DNA of 64,000 bases. It comes from Opisthorchis felineus (lineage: Eukaryota > Platyhelminthes > Trematoda > Opisthorchiida > Opisthorchiidae). The notes under the pieces were generated by a model that ran no database searches, was not told the origin of the DNA, and saw only the letters and a program-made list of their open reading frames with translations. Each line of letters starts with the position of its first letter. The stretch's first letter is position 1. The stretch spans positions 1,445,511-1,509,510 of the forward strand of contig SJOL01008692.1 in the NCBI GenBank assembly GCA_004794785.1, read 5' to 3'. Shown piece after piece: positions 47,365-58,401 of this stretch. The position numbers and the translations under genes were made by a program.

Positions 47365-48674
47365 TTCCATTTCAAATCTCAGCAGCGATGCACATCCTTA
47401 CTCTCACATTGCTCGAACTCTACATATCTAACAAACAACCAAGTGTGGTACCACTAATCCGGATGCATTTAATTTATCGCGTTTGGATTCCACAACCAAT
47501 CACGACTAGTCAGTAGCACACATGACAATAATTGAAGCTCAGTGTCAAATTTTCGACTGACCTGTCATCAAAATTGAATAAACTTCCAGTGTAATGCAGT
47601 CGTCACTGATCGCGATCGATTTTGGTGTTTGCCTAGTATGCTCGTTTTAGTTTGCTACTTGGTGCTGATCACTTCTCAAAATTAGTTATTTTGATGGTAA
47701 GTGGACTCGGAGTAGCCTGTCAAGTAGAGAAAGTCGTTTTATCAGCACACGAGTTATAGCTTTGAGTAATCTTGGTCATCTAGACTTCACAAAATTGGTA
47801 GCCTATCTTAGAAAGTAACAGGGGACTGGTGTAAGCTGATCCCCATGATTTTACTTCTCAGGAGATCCACAGCAAGATTCACTGCCAGAAACCTCCAAAC
47901 AAACTTCCATATAGTATGCGACCATCGATCAACTACTGCCGAACTACGATCGATTAATGTTGGTATTCAGAAGTGAGCGATAATCAAACCGAGTAAAATG
48001 AAGGACCGAGCGTGCACGCGTACTCGTAAGTCTGTGTGTTTGTACCGGAATGCATTCGTGGACGCGAATGTATGTTATCGAGCCACTACGTAGAATAACA
48101 GTGGGGAGAGCAAATGTGAGCAACACAAATGGACTAAGTTCACTCTATTCAAAACAAATGTACCTTTTCGACCCACAGAAACGCTTCTAAGGCCTTCTTT
48201 CGCTAATGCTCCTACGGCAAAATATTTCGCTCCACAAGGATTTTTTCGTAGCATGATTTCATCCGAAGACTACTCGGCCACAGCACAGATTCACGAATTG
48301 TCCGTCGCCAGTTTTATCATGTTCAGGCTCATATTAAAATCATGGGTCAAATACCACGACAACAGTTCAGTGCATCCGAGGTGTGGTCTTGAGACGTTGT
48401 GTCAATAGGCGCTCTATTCCGGAGATGTGGGATGACAACAGTCTTGCGCTAGCTCTAACCGGACCAAGGTAACATAATTCATTTAGAGGAACCAAGAAAA
48501 CCGGAGACTGCACTTCAGGAGAAATTTCGCGAACGGACAAAGCATTATCTTATCTGCTAGAGGGGCAAGTAACATCACACGCCTAAAAGTAGTGGAGCCG
48601 CTTGCTAGATTCCACTTCGAAATACTTGTCTTTGCAGTAAAACATGTTTATTTTTTCTCACACCTCCCACATAG

Positions 48675-48680
48675 CAACTC
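48675..48680 (+). CDS. Micro-exon of 6 nt, unit F
   Basis: CAACTC sits between acceptor TTCTCACACCTCCCACATAG and donor GTAAGTTTCC. It is the paralogue of 27,591-27,596. Confidence 0.45.
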
Positions 48681-49356
48681 GTAAGTTTCCAACTCCACTA
48701 GTAAATTATTAGGTGTAAATTCAGAGTCTGAATCTTAAACCCTGTCGCCCTTCGTATCACATGCTTAATAAATTAACCGTAAACTGAAAAATTCGGTTTC
48801 TATGCTGAAGTGATTTTCAATCCGGTTTCTAAATCATGAAGATCGGTGTCCAAATATGTCATCTGGAACCGTTGTTTTAGCGCTGAATAAAAATGGAAGA
48901 CACAGGACTGGGTCGTAAAACTACTCGTCCACCTATAATCACAAGAGTACACATGCACTCACCAATCTCCCATTTGAGCAGCTCTCCAATTTGTCTACAT
49001 CAGTCACATGGGCTGCGGTGCTACAGTAACAGTGTTTCGCGTCACCGGACGACTGTGTAAAAGTTTGTGAAAGCTATCATTCACTCGCAGTGCCAATATC
49101 CACACCATGGTAGACAACATTTGAGTGTGCATGAACTCGGGTGAATAGATAGAACGACCAGCCTCTACAAATGGGGGCCGTATAGTAGCAGAAACGTGTT
49201 TTTCCCAACTTTCAGCATAGATTACTCATAGTTTCGCCTTTAACCGCTAGATCGGTTGCTGTACACTTATAAAGGCTATTTCGTTCTTGAAGCAATCAGA
49301 AAGTTTCCCTAATTTGGGGAAAGCCCAGACGGCATAACACGAACAATAGCTTAGCC

Positions 49357-49374
49357 CAAGGAATGATCGGAGGT
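49357..49374 (+). CDS. Possible 18-nt micro-exon, unit F
   Basis: CCCAAGGAATGATCGGAG precedes a strong donor GTAAGTTGG, but the acceptor (CAATAGCTTAG) has a poor pyrimidine tract. An inner AAG would give a 12-nt exon instead. The phase reads QGMIG. Related sites in A and C have weaker donors. Confidence 0.2.
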
Positions 49375-49895
49375 AAGTTGGCTCAAGGGTTTGAAGGGCG
49401 AAAGTTGATAGTGGCAGGTTGAGTTAGGTCAACTCAAGAATAGTTGTATGCATTGTCTGAGAGCCATTCGCCGTAACTGGATAACAGCAGTCTAGACATA
49501 AGGTGTCCGACTGAATTTCCTGGCTAAGGAGACTCCGAGGTATTTCCCATCAAAGGGGGTTGAGAAAATAAATTTAATCAGACTTAAAGGACAGTAACCT
49601 CTCAACAAGACCGGAGTGTGATAGCTTACCACTTTAAAACAGCAAGATAGAGGAAACATCCTCAAAATCACCTAAAGAGTACATTTAGTCCTATTCGTAA
49701 TTTCACTCTCACGGGAATTAAAGTCGATTAGGGGTTTGTGTACCGTACGGATAATTACGGACACTGTGAGCAGCCGTCGTTAAAACCCAAGTATCATTGG
49801 CTGCAATGAGGAACGAACGTGCGTAGTTGTATACAGTGTGTCACTTCTTTATATGTTTCGCTTTTACATAAAAACTGCTCTCGTTTCATCATCAG

Positions 49896-49901
49896 AGCTC
49901 G
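49896..49901 (+). CDS. Possible 6-nt micro-exon, unit F
   Basis: AGCTCG sits between acceptor TCTCGTTTCATCATCAG and donor GTAAGTTC. It is in phase with its neighbours. No paralogue was found, so it rests on good borders alone. Confidence 0.3.
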
Positions 49902-50105
49902 GTAAGTTCTCTGGTTTTGTGGTAAAAACTTTACTGTCTTGAGTCGGGGAAAATATGACCTGATGGTTTAATTTCCAAAAAAAAACGCTTTTTATGCATC
50001 ACACTTTCACGTACTAATGACGTTGGTGTAAGCATATTTCGACTACTTTTCGTTGCGATGACTGATGCACCAAAATACAGTTTTGTGTTGCTTCCTTCTA
50101 CACAG

Positions 50106-50111
50106 AGCAAC
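50106..50111 (+). CDS. Possible 6-nt micro-exon, unit F
   Basis: AGCAAC sits between acceptor GTTGCTTCCTTCTACACAG and donor GTAAGTTTTC. The same hexamer with broken borders begins unit A (58-63), and AGCAGA lies in unit B. Confidence 0.4.
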
Positions 50112-50969
50112 GTAAGTTTTCAAATAAACTTGAACCATGAATGTACGGTGCCAAATCAAATGATCAGGCTGGAAAAATGAGTATTTTGTGAACGGTTGCG
50201 TTAATTATTCGTTCTTTAAAGCTTGATTAGTTTGATTTTTTTTAAAGCCTTTGGTATGTGGATGAACTCCGCGCCCATTCAAATGAACCTCTTGACCTTC
50301 TCACGGAGAAGTCCAGTTGGCAATGCCGGACCCCCTCAAGCAATAACAGGAATCGAGGACATGGCCGTATTTATGGTTGATATCCACCGCATCGTACTTA
50401 GTTATAGCCGCATATAGTGAAAGTAACCGCCACGTCGAAAATCGTAAGGCTAGAGAGATGAAAAGATGGCTTTTCTGAAAAAAGAAATCACTTTGAGCAC
50501 CAGTTACAGCAATGGAAAATGGGTTGAGGTTTTTCAACAATCGGCTTGCCTTCTTATCAATGTTTTCAATAGAACTGCTTGAACAAGAAATTTTATCTTG
50601 GTCATCTCACTCTTCAGCCGAGTTGACTCGATTCCTAGCCCCCTTCACTTTCATCTTTGGGGCTGTTGGATAAATATCTACTAGACGGTCAACGTCGACT
50701 ATTCTGGGCCTAGAAATTTAAAATTTGCCAAGTACTTGACTGGTTTTGGGTGCTTATTATAGGTGGTTCTCCTGTGCTAACCGGTGATTCCTAGCGAAAC
50801 AACATCTGACTGCTCTCGAGCGGTTCATTTTGCCAAAAATTCCGTCGCGCATGTTGAGTAGAGTACCTACCTTAATCCATTGATATGGCGGTAAGTATCA
50901 GGTTGGCAAGTACTATTATTCACTTCTTCACTAAGTTCTTCCTTCTTGGGTTTCATCTGGCAGTTTTTG

Positions 50970-51190
50970 TCCTGTAATTGAAGCCAATCTATGCTGAAAG
51001 GCGTGAAGTACTGTACAGCTGCTTCATCCTCATTTGGAATCTACAGCAGTTCGCATCCTACGAAAACCAGGGGAGTTTTGAACCCGCGGCTTTCCGGCTA
51101 GTATTTTGAACAAAAGCGGCTGATCAGCAATGGGATTAGCTCTCACTTAGACAGGATGTAATGAGTGCTACTCAATGAGATAGAGGGAGA
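50970..51190 (-). mobile_element. tRNA-derived SINE, family 2 (minus copy)
   Basis: On the minus strand it carries a tRNA-like head around a B box GGTTCAAAACTCC, followed by AGCTGTACAGTACTTC. It forms an inverted pair with the plus-strand copy just downstream. Confidence 0.65.
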
Positions 51191-51204
51191 TAATAGCAAG
51201 AGCT

Positions 51205-51395
51205 AACCACACTGCTAATCGACCACTTGTGGTCGAAAGTTGAAGTGTCCAAACTGCTAGCCGGGATGCCGCGGGCTCAAGACCCTCTGGATATTCGTGA
51301 GATGCTTACTGCTGTTGATTCCCACTAAGGATGAAACAGCTGTACAGTGTTTCTCGGCCTTTGAGCATAGGTTGGTTTCACCTACAGAATGAAAT
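51205..51395 (+). mobile_element. tRNA-derived SINE, family 2 (plus copy)
   Basis: A head-like part (GCTAGCCGGGATGCCGCGGG, then CTCAAGACC) is followed by GATGAAACAGCTGTACAGTG and a tail. Its complement matches 50,970-51,190 over most of its length. Confidence 0.65.
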
Positions 51396-52059
51396 CTTCA
51401 TTAATATTCATTGCTATTTTTCCCTTCGGATCGAATATACAGAAGTCGAGTCTTTCCAAATAGTTACCTCCTTAGTGTCAGAAAATCCATACCCCCAGAC
51501 AAAAGGTTCAGGACTTTTTAAAACTTGTTTTTAGCCCTACCGAGCAAAAAATTCTATCCTCAAATCCTCGCCGAATGGCGCCCAAAATGTCATTGTTCTG
51601 GTATGCGCACTACTCGTTACTAATAAGCAGGATCGCAGAGTCATCGGTTTCAATAGTGGTCTGATGAATTCGGACATCAAAGCAATTTGATTGGACAATT
51701 TGATTGGACCCGATGGAATGTGGAGCGGTTAAATGTCGTGGCAAAAAACATACGAAATAATTCGAACGAATTTTTCAACTAGTCAAATCCCGGTTTGGTG
51801 TAGTATGGTGCGTAAACTCGTATAATAACGAACGTGATAGGCGAGCTTTCAGTTACGCCATGGGAAGCCGTCTTTATGGTCTGCAAGGGCAAGTATCTGG
51901 TAAAGATTTTAGGGGTGGAAAGTGGACAGGAGAATGGATGCGACAAACTAGAATGCGGTGTTTCACAATTGGTAAGGCTGATACCATCTAGCGGAAGTAG
52001 GCATTATTGATTAGTGAAATATTCAATGTATAATGACAATAATAATTGCCCAGCTGTGA

Positions 52060-52228
52060 TACCGTTTCGGTAAATAGGCACCATGCCACGCGAAGTAAGC
52101 ACGAGGGCCGAGTTGCTGTCAGGTTGCCCAGGCCTAGAAGAGAGCAGTCTGAATGTCGAGGGTGGGATCGAACCACGAAACTTCCAGTCACTAATTCTGA
52201 GCCCTAGCCACTAAACTGTCTCGACCTG
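52060..52228 (-). mobile_element. tRNA-derived SINE, family 1 (worn copy)
   Basis: The minus-strand B box GGTTCGATCCC and the body phrase GGCAACCTGACAGCAAC match the family; the A box is altered. Confidence 0.7.
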
Positions 52229-52440
52229 TTGTTCTGTTTATAGCAATGTTTGAACGTTCTGCTCAAACGATGTTTGTTAGAAATCAATCAAGCTTGATAC
52301 TGCTTTCACGACCCAGAAGACAATGGTCCGTGTAACAGAGCAGTCTTTGTAGGAAGAGTGTCTATCGTCGGAACTTGTATACAATTAGGCTGTCTTATGA
52401 CACCGATGCTGTTGTGAAATCGGATGATGTTCAATTGAGA

Positions 52441-52735
52441 TTTCATCCTGTCAGTGAAGCCAATCTCTGCTGAAAAGCCAAGAAGCACCGTAGAGCTGTT
52501 TCATCCTTATTGGGAAATATCAGCAGTGCGCATCTCACGAACGTAAGAGTTTCAAACCCCCGAGATTCCGGCCAGTGGTGGAACACTTAACCGTTCGGCC
52601 TCGAGTGCTTGAATGGTCGTGTGATTTGCTCTCACTTTGACAGGATATAGCGCCACCCATGCTTCAGTCGCTGAATCCACATCACGTGATATCGTGCTGA
52701 CCAGCTGAGTGACAACTTTTTAGATGAAAGTGTCA
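52441..52735 (-). mobile_element. tRNA-derived SINE, family 2 (best copy)
   Basis: The minus strand reads GGCCGAACGGTTAAG (A-box part) and GGGTTTGAAACTC (B-box part), then GATGCGCACTGCTGATAT and GATGAAACAGCTCTACGG. The 5' side continues into a body shared with 16,085-16,285. Confidence 0.7.
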
Positions 52736-54733
52736 CGCACTTTGTGAAATTGTTCTTCCTCTATGCCAACTCTAATAGATTGTTGGTAATCTGAGGAGAT
52801 TTCAGCAGGAAATTTCCGAACCCGCTCACACTGGTCGCTGAATTTTGATCAGTCATATTTCGTCCCCCTCAACACCGAAATGGATCTATTTGCAGATTAA
52901 CACTCATTTGCAAATTGAATTCGTAGTGCCGGGAGAATCTAACGAGGCATTCTGTTGAATCTAATGTGGGTACCATATAAAGTTACAAAGTCCTTATTCG
53001 CCACGGGCGTGAAATTCTATTCACTGTGTTGCGGCAAACGGTAGCAGCTGTGAACAAATAAAAAAACGCGATGGATCCCAATAGATCAACCTGATGCATC
53101 CGCATCAGGAAGAACTCTTTGAGACCAACCAACCCAAGCCCTCACAATCACAATCCTTCCACTCAGGTATGATAAGCTTGGTGTTTGTCAGTTCCCACGC
53201 AAGGCTCATGCAAAGTTCTCCATATAAGTTATTTGTCCTCAAGCTGCACCGTAAAGACTGAACTGATAAATCACTCCGATGCCCTTGACAAGGCTACTGA
53301 AGTTACACTCCTAATGAAGATGTTTTTCAAAGATACACCTGCAGTAGTTCTAAACGCAGAGTTCACAGAATAAAACAAGCCTTTTTTCGAAGGCCATATT
53401 TAGAACGAATTTGCATCAGATTTCTCGACAAGACAGATTTCCGATGCACACGAAGGAAATCTTTTGGTATATCGTAGAAAATCCCAACTTTTTTGAGGGA
53501 GACGGGCAAGTGAAATAATCAGAATCCAAATCAAATCACTTCGGCCAGAAATGGCATGATTGCAAGCACCAGTGGGAAGATTTCCGTCTGCTGGCAATAC
53601 GGCGTGGGAGATATCCTCAACACAAACAAGCGGATATCAAGGGGTTCAGTAGAGCCGGTCCGTATGCCTAACCGAATTAATTACAGTTGACACTTAACGC
53701 TAACAAAACTAAAAATTTTTTGGGTGGTTTCGCTTTCCTTGAAGAGTTGCCATAACCTGAAGCAGGGAAGGACGGATCGGCCTAAAACTGCTAATATAAT
53801 TTGACCATTTACTAACTTGCCAATGCTTTTTTCATTCCTAGCGCCTGGTACGTTCCTTACATTTACCAATAAATGTCTTATAGGGAAATCAAGTGAACTA
53901 CCGGAGCATAAACTGAGACACTCCGGTGTACATAAAAAACCTCGCGATGAAAGTACACAAATGGTCCTCGTTTTCAAGAAAACTTCCTCCTAGGTCGATT
54001 GAGTAATTGGTAAGCAGGACACAGGTCAATAAGTCAGTCGGATATTGTTCGCAGAAGATGAACTATGCAATAAAATGTCGGGAAGCAGACGGACCACCTC
54101 TTGTCACTATCCTGGAAGGCATGTTCCGAAACGGTATATTCCAAACCTATAGCTTCAGAACCCCCATATAGTCCTTTAGATCATTTTGGCACCTTGTACA
54201 GTGTTTCTCACTTCTGGCTTAGTCTCTTCTTCGGCCGTAATTCAGCAGTCCTAAAATTAAACAACCCGATGGACTTGGCAAGATTAGGAGCCGGACTGAA
54301 GGCCGATTGCCCTGGCATTTGGATGCCCCCGAAAAACGAACCATTAGTTTGTTATTTTGTTCAAATAACACCCATTTTTACTCCTGGCTATCGAAGACAA
54401 CAAAAATCAACCGAAAGCTTTGAAGTTTTGGATACTACTCAGTTCCGAAAATTCTCATTTAGAATAAGAACACAGATTGGTTGACGAAGATGTTTTCGGC
54501 AAGGTCTTTTCAAGTCATACAGTTTCAAAGGTTAAGAGATCAGTATTTAACATATTTGAATGAGCATGGTGTACATGAACAGGAAATCGAGTGAGAGACG
54601 ACATTGGCTACCTGTCAAAGAACAACTAGTTCAGGTCACCAGTGGGGTGACTTGAGCTTGTCAGTACGGGTAGTGCACAGGGTGCATGTGTGGGGGGAGG
54701 TGAGCTGGACCATGGCAAGTACAACACACGTAC

Positions 54734-54957
54734 AAAGCGTTTTTGCCGACAAAGGATCGGTTCGCGATGTCGTATGGTGATAGCTCCAGCCACTGCGATT
54801 GTGCGTTGCTGTACTGATCTGGATTGATTAGCCGGCGCCTTGGCTGGATATCACTACTCAGTTCATTTCGCAGATCGCGTTCGGACCTAATATAATCAGC
54901 TGAGTTCATAGACGAATTAGTAGCTGACTTTTGGGCGGAAATTATCAACAACGAACG
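54734..54957 (-). CDS. Candidate coding exon of unknown gene
   Basis: After a minus-strand acceptor (TCGATTATTTTAAG) a frame opens with RSLLIISAQK, continues with the charged stretch YIRSERDLRNELSSDIQPRR and ends SPYDIANRSFVGKNAL at a possible donor GTACGTG (54,733-54,727). Without splicing, the frame would run on to a stop at about 54,661. The composition looks more protein-like than neighbouring frames. I recognise no family, and no second exon was found. Confidence 0.3.
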
Positions 54958-55664
54958 CTTAAAATAATCGATGCAGAAAATATATTATTGTTTTCAATAA
55001 TATGGTGGATAGATTGATAAGCCATGGGTATTTAGCCAGTGGGGCCATACTGAACAATCCAAAAGACAAGAAGCGATTTGAAGTAATGTCACCGAAAATC
55101 ATCTCGTACCACCGTGTGATCTGCCATCTGTGTTTTCATTGGGCTGAAGGGTAGCATGTGAACCTCTTAGCAAGCCAGAATGGACTGAACTTTGTCGTGG
55201 AACTCTTGACGTTTTAGCCTAGAAAGTCGAAATTATCAGATTTGCTATGAATTTGCGTTGCATGCTTGGAACAAACCTAAACGAGTGAGGTGGTTTAGTT
55301 GGATGTTTGAAGAGCGGATAAAAGCCTGACACTCTGACCCTCCTTGAAGTTTGAAAGAGTGAAGAAAGCTATTGTGCCACCGGAGTCAAAATAGTATGAA
55401 AATGTGGGCTTCACGTATGGGCTGAGTACGGGCCATTGTTGGGCAGGGAGATCCATCCATCATAGATCCGGTCAACTGGATGTGTGAGAGGCTTACGACT
55501 TCAGCGGATAGCTCGAAAGACGCTTTCACTGTACAGCTCTGACAAGGCATTCGTTGTTTATTCAGTTATCCAAAGGCGTTCAAACTAACAATTATTTGTG
55601 AGGTGAATGTTGAAGCGAACTTCTAGTGAGATCTTATTGGGAAAGTTTTAGAGCTTTGACTGTC

Positions 55665-55760
55665 TTAGACGTAATACACCACTCATGAGGTTGCTAAAAA
55701 TTCTTCTGTCGCAAAACTAAATTTGTTTGCGAATGAGTGTATTTCGCTAAACTGTCTTAG
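55665..55760 (+). mobile_element. Internally deleted hammerhead-element fragment
   Basis: The end piece (ACCACTCATGAGGTTGCTAA) is joined directly to the inner piece (CAAATTTGTTTGCGAATGAG); the ribozyme between them is gone. Confidence 0.5.
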
Positions 55761-55990
55761 TTTTCATCTGGGTCGATATTCTCCGCAAGAAGTACTGCGG
55801 CTAAAACTGGCATTTGCACATGGTGCGGAGATTGAGTGGAACCCAATTTTTTGGAGTGAACACGTTAGGTTGACGTTTGGTGACAAACCATTCAGTTGTT
55901 TAACTCACTAATGAAAAACCTTTCTGGAAAGTAATCCTAGTGGGTCTCTCCGAAGTCTCCGCAACATGCAGTGACCTCGTTTGTTTTCAG

Positions 55991-56088
55991 GGAAGCTACT
56001 GTGTCGGTGTACAACAATCTATTTTTGGTCGTGGCGGTTTTCTGTCAGTTTCTCCGCAAATTTCAGTATTCCCGTCTGTTAGAAGCAG
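55991..56088 (+). CDS. Possible terminal exon of unit F gene
   Basis: A good acceptor (CCTCGTTTGTTTTCAG) is followed, in the array's phase, by about 31 codons starting KLLCRCTTIYFWSW and then TAG. Other frames are open for longer, and a donor-like GTTAGT at 56,105 would instead make an internal 114-nt exon (55,991-56,104). The assignment is therefore uncertain. Confidence 0.22.
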
Positions 56089-56149
56089 AACTTTTCAAAC
56101 AATGGTTAGTGACTACTTGGTGTGGTTGCATGCTTTTCTGTTGTTACAG

Positions 56150-56161
56150 TTATTGGACCTG
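56150..56161 (+). CDS. Possible 12-nt micro-exon or 5' splice acceptor site
   Basis: TTATTGGACCTG follows an excellent acceptor (TGCTTTTCTGTTGTTACAG) and precedes GTAAGCC. It lies only 21 bp before the start codon of gene G. It could be a micro-exon of an upstream gene, or the acceptor could serve spliced-leader trans-splicing onto gene G, which occurs in flatworms. Confidence 0.25.
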
Positions 56162-56182
56162 GTAAGCCAGTTAACCGTTGGG

Positions 56183-56297
56183 ATGTCAAAATTCGCTCAT
56201 CATTGTTGTTTATTAATCATCCTGTTTTCTTGTTCAATCACGGTGCATCAAGATGCTAAAATAAATTTCGCATTTGAATTTCAATTGACGCAAGCAG
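56183..56297 (+). CDS. Signal-peptide exon, gene G
   Basis: ATG opens MSKFAHHCCLLIILFSCSIT, a short polar start and a hydrophobic core of about 12 residues, then VHQDAKINFAFEFQLTQA. It ends after 115 nt, one base into a codon, at GTTCAC, which is a weak donor. The in-frame reading continues to TAG at 56,483-56,485 if the donor is not used, which would give a 100-residue secreted protein. The upstream reading in frame is open too, so the start is chosen by the hydrophobic core. Confidence 0.4.
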
Positions 56298-56590
56298 GTT
56301 CACCTTGGTCGTTAAGTACACGATTTCGAACCAGCGATGTTTGTATCCATGAGCGTGTTCTAACAAATAGTTGTGACTGTGTCCCGAAAAACCATTCAAA
56401 AAATACATTTTTTATCCTAGTGTCTTGGCACGGAGGAATGGGTCTACTTACCCTTCTATTTCTGGCTGCAGAATGCTGTCTCTAGAATGCCTTGTCTGAC
56501 GTACAATGTATGGTACTGCGTGCAACTGCAGTTGTTTTACCGGCAGTTTTTGAGCAAAAATTCTCTTCTGTTTGACTTTTTCCGATGTAG

Positions 56591-56596
56591 AAGCTA
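56591..56596 (+). CDS. Micro-exon of 6 nt, gene G
   Basis: AAGCTA sits between acceptor GTTTGACTTTTTCCGATGTAG and donor GTAAGTTCC, both close to consensus. In phase it adds Ala after a junction Glu. Confidence 0.4.
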
Positions 56597-57748
56597 GTAA
56601 GTTCCTCCTTTACCACAATATGACTGGATGAGATCTATCTGTTAATTTGTTGTCACTGAGTAACAAGCTTCTTTGGTCTGAAGACAGGGTTTGTGGTTCT
56701 TTTCGGTGGTGAACTGTCTCTGCCATTCACGCGTTCCTGGCACGCCGGCCGGGAAAATTTCAATCCAATCTGTGTAACACGACAATCCTACCATTAAAGG
56801 CCACTGGTAAGTCAAACAGTTTATCCTTCCAGCTCTCCGACTCTGAAGAAACTGCCTGAAGGGGCCGGGTACAGTTGGTGTCCACTGAGAATGAACTGAC
56901 GTTTGTAGCCACACCATTCTCTTGTGGAAGATCCTGCTCTTCTCACGACGCAACTATTCTGGCTCATTAGTCACCAAAGTGAGGAAACACCGGACTTGAG
57001 TTTCCTTCTTATTAGGGTTCACCAACCGCGCATATCTTTGGTCAAGCTGTGATTTGAAACCCGGACGTGCGGTAAGCGTATTAACACGCTTCTACCGGCA
57101 TTGAATTATCAGGTCTAGACGGACAAATGTGTTTACGCTTGAGCAATAGGAATACGGGTTCTACAGATCCCAAAACTACTTACAACCAATGAATTGAAAG
57201 AAATTCTTCAAGGAACCAACTGAGGTAGGGGCGTTCGAAACAGCAGACATCAGTACGTTTCAGGGTGACTAAATGGCTAAACTTTTGATCAGCCGGATAA
57301 CAATCGAAATTTCATTCCCATGTGCAGATATTTTCTAAGCAAGCTTCTGAAATCTGGACAACAGTGGTCTCAAAATCAGTTTTCGGGATTTTTTCCGCGT
57401 TCCTTGTACGAAATATGGACTGACTTTGATGTGAGGATATTCTTGAAACTCACTTTTGAAAAACAGAATCATTCACCCTTCTCAAATAAATACGGGAATT
57501 ACAGCCTTGCCTTTCAGATGATACTACTGACTATGATTTGTTAAGATAGGGAGTGGTTCTGTTCAGTGAAATTTGGAGTTGTCATTCATGACCAAATCCC
57601 AGTCGATACTGAAATCGATGCTTCTGTGTTGTGCCAGACTGATTGTCCCACTGTGCAATTGTCTCCAGTTTGGACCAACCCATCAGGAAACACCGGGAAC
57701 TTTTGACTACTGCCTGGCACCGAGCTAGTCCACTGATTAGTTCTCGAT

Positions 57749-57795
57749 CCGACGAAACTTTTGTGTCGAAGGCGAAACATTGCCCGGCAATAAAT
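57749..57795 (+). ncRNA. Hammerhead-like motif, worn copy
   Basis: CCGACGAAACTTTTGTGTCGAAGGCGAAAC matches the motif at 60,981, but CTGA is changed to CCGA and stem II is imperfect. It is probably inactive. Confidence 0.35.
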
Positions 57796-58389
57796 CCACC
57801 AACTACCAATCAAACCCTTCGGAAGACGGCTGAGTTTTAACAAAGATTATTGTACCACAGTCCTACCACACAAAGAGCACATAAAAAACCGAGTATCTTC
57901 TATGAAAGCATTTCGGAACGACCTAGATGATGCTGCAGTTAACTGAGTGCGAGTCAAGGTTTATGAGTTGAGGATGTCCTCACATTCCGACACTGCAATT
58001 AATCGTGCAGAGCCAGAAAGCACCAAACTGTCTTCTGCCAATTGTTGGGGATCACCAACGTTTTATATCCTACAACTCAGGGAACTGATTCACACTTTGC
58101 TATTCACCTACGTTTACCTGAACAGCACTGTGGTTGAAGTGCACTTGGACGAAGCACAACATTTCTTAACTGCAAGAATATATGTATAATCGGATTCCTT
58201 GTTGTAGTGCAATGGGACTTTTTTGCGGTGTGTCCGCGAGGGACCGGAATTAAGCGGAATATGGATGTAAAGTCATTTTGAACGCGGCTTTGAGATTTAT
58301 TCTTCTTTGAAGCTAGTTGGGTGTTTCACGTGATGCGTTGCTCGATGCTTCGAACTCAAACTAGGTACTTATTGCATTCGTCGCTGCAG

Positions 58390-58401
58390 TCCAGGCAGAA
58401 G
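58390..58401 (+). CDS. Micro-exon of 12 nt, gene G
   Basis: TCCAGGCAGAAG sits between acceptor TTGCATTCGTCGCTGCAG and donor GTAAGTCATT. The phase reads QAE. Confidence 0.4.

Larger units (their letters stand above)
47920..50200 (+). repeat. Partial unit F of the array
   Basis: 47,920-48,700 aligns with unit C 26,880-27,640. About 49,400-49,460 aligns with the GGTTGAG/AGCTGTATG block of units A, C and D. Around 50,100 the hexamer exon AGCAAC corresponds to the start of units A and B. The order agrees with unit C, apart from the last match. Confidence 0.5.
50112..54733. other. SINE-rich region without recognised genes
   Basis: It holds three family 2 SINE copies, one family 1 SINE and a fragment (about 52,880-52,950) of the hammerhead element. 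A + strand frame of 127 codons (54,101-54,484) shows no domain and no splice context that I can support. Confidence 0.45.

Noticed and set aside
47119..47457. 112-codon frame across the family 1 SINE
   Set aside because: The reading follows the tRNA-derived element; a similar frame at 3,412-3,750 arises from the same SINE on the other strand.
47638..47696. Signal-peptide-like start (MLVLVCYLVLITSQN) before a GTAAGTGG donor in unit F
   Set aside because: A TAG stop precedes the donor in that frame, so it cannot serve as first exon unless decayed.
50859..50885. 27-nt interval before GTAAGTATC
   Set aside because: The acceptor is poor and the common phase contains TGA.
54101..54484. 127-codon plus-strand frame
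   Set aside because: No domain, no signal peptide, no splice context and no second copy; could be chance in DNA of this composition.
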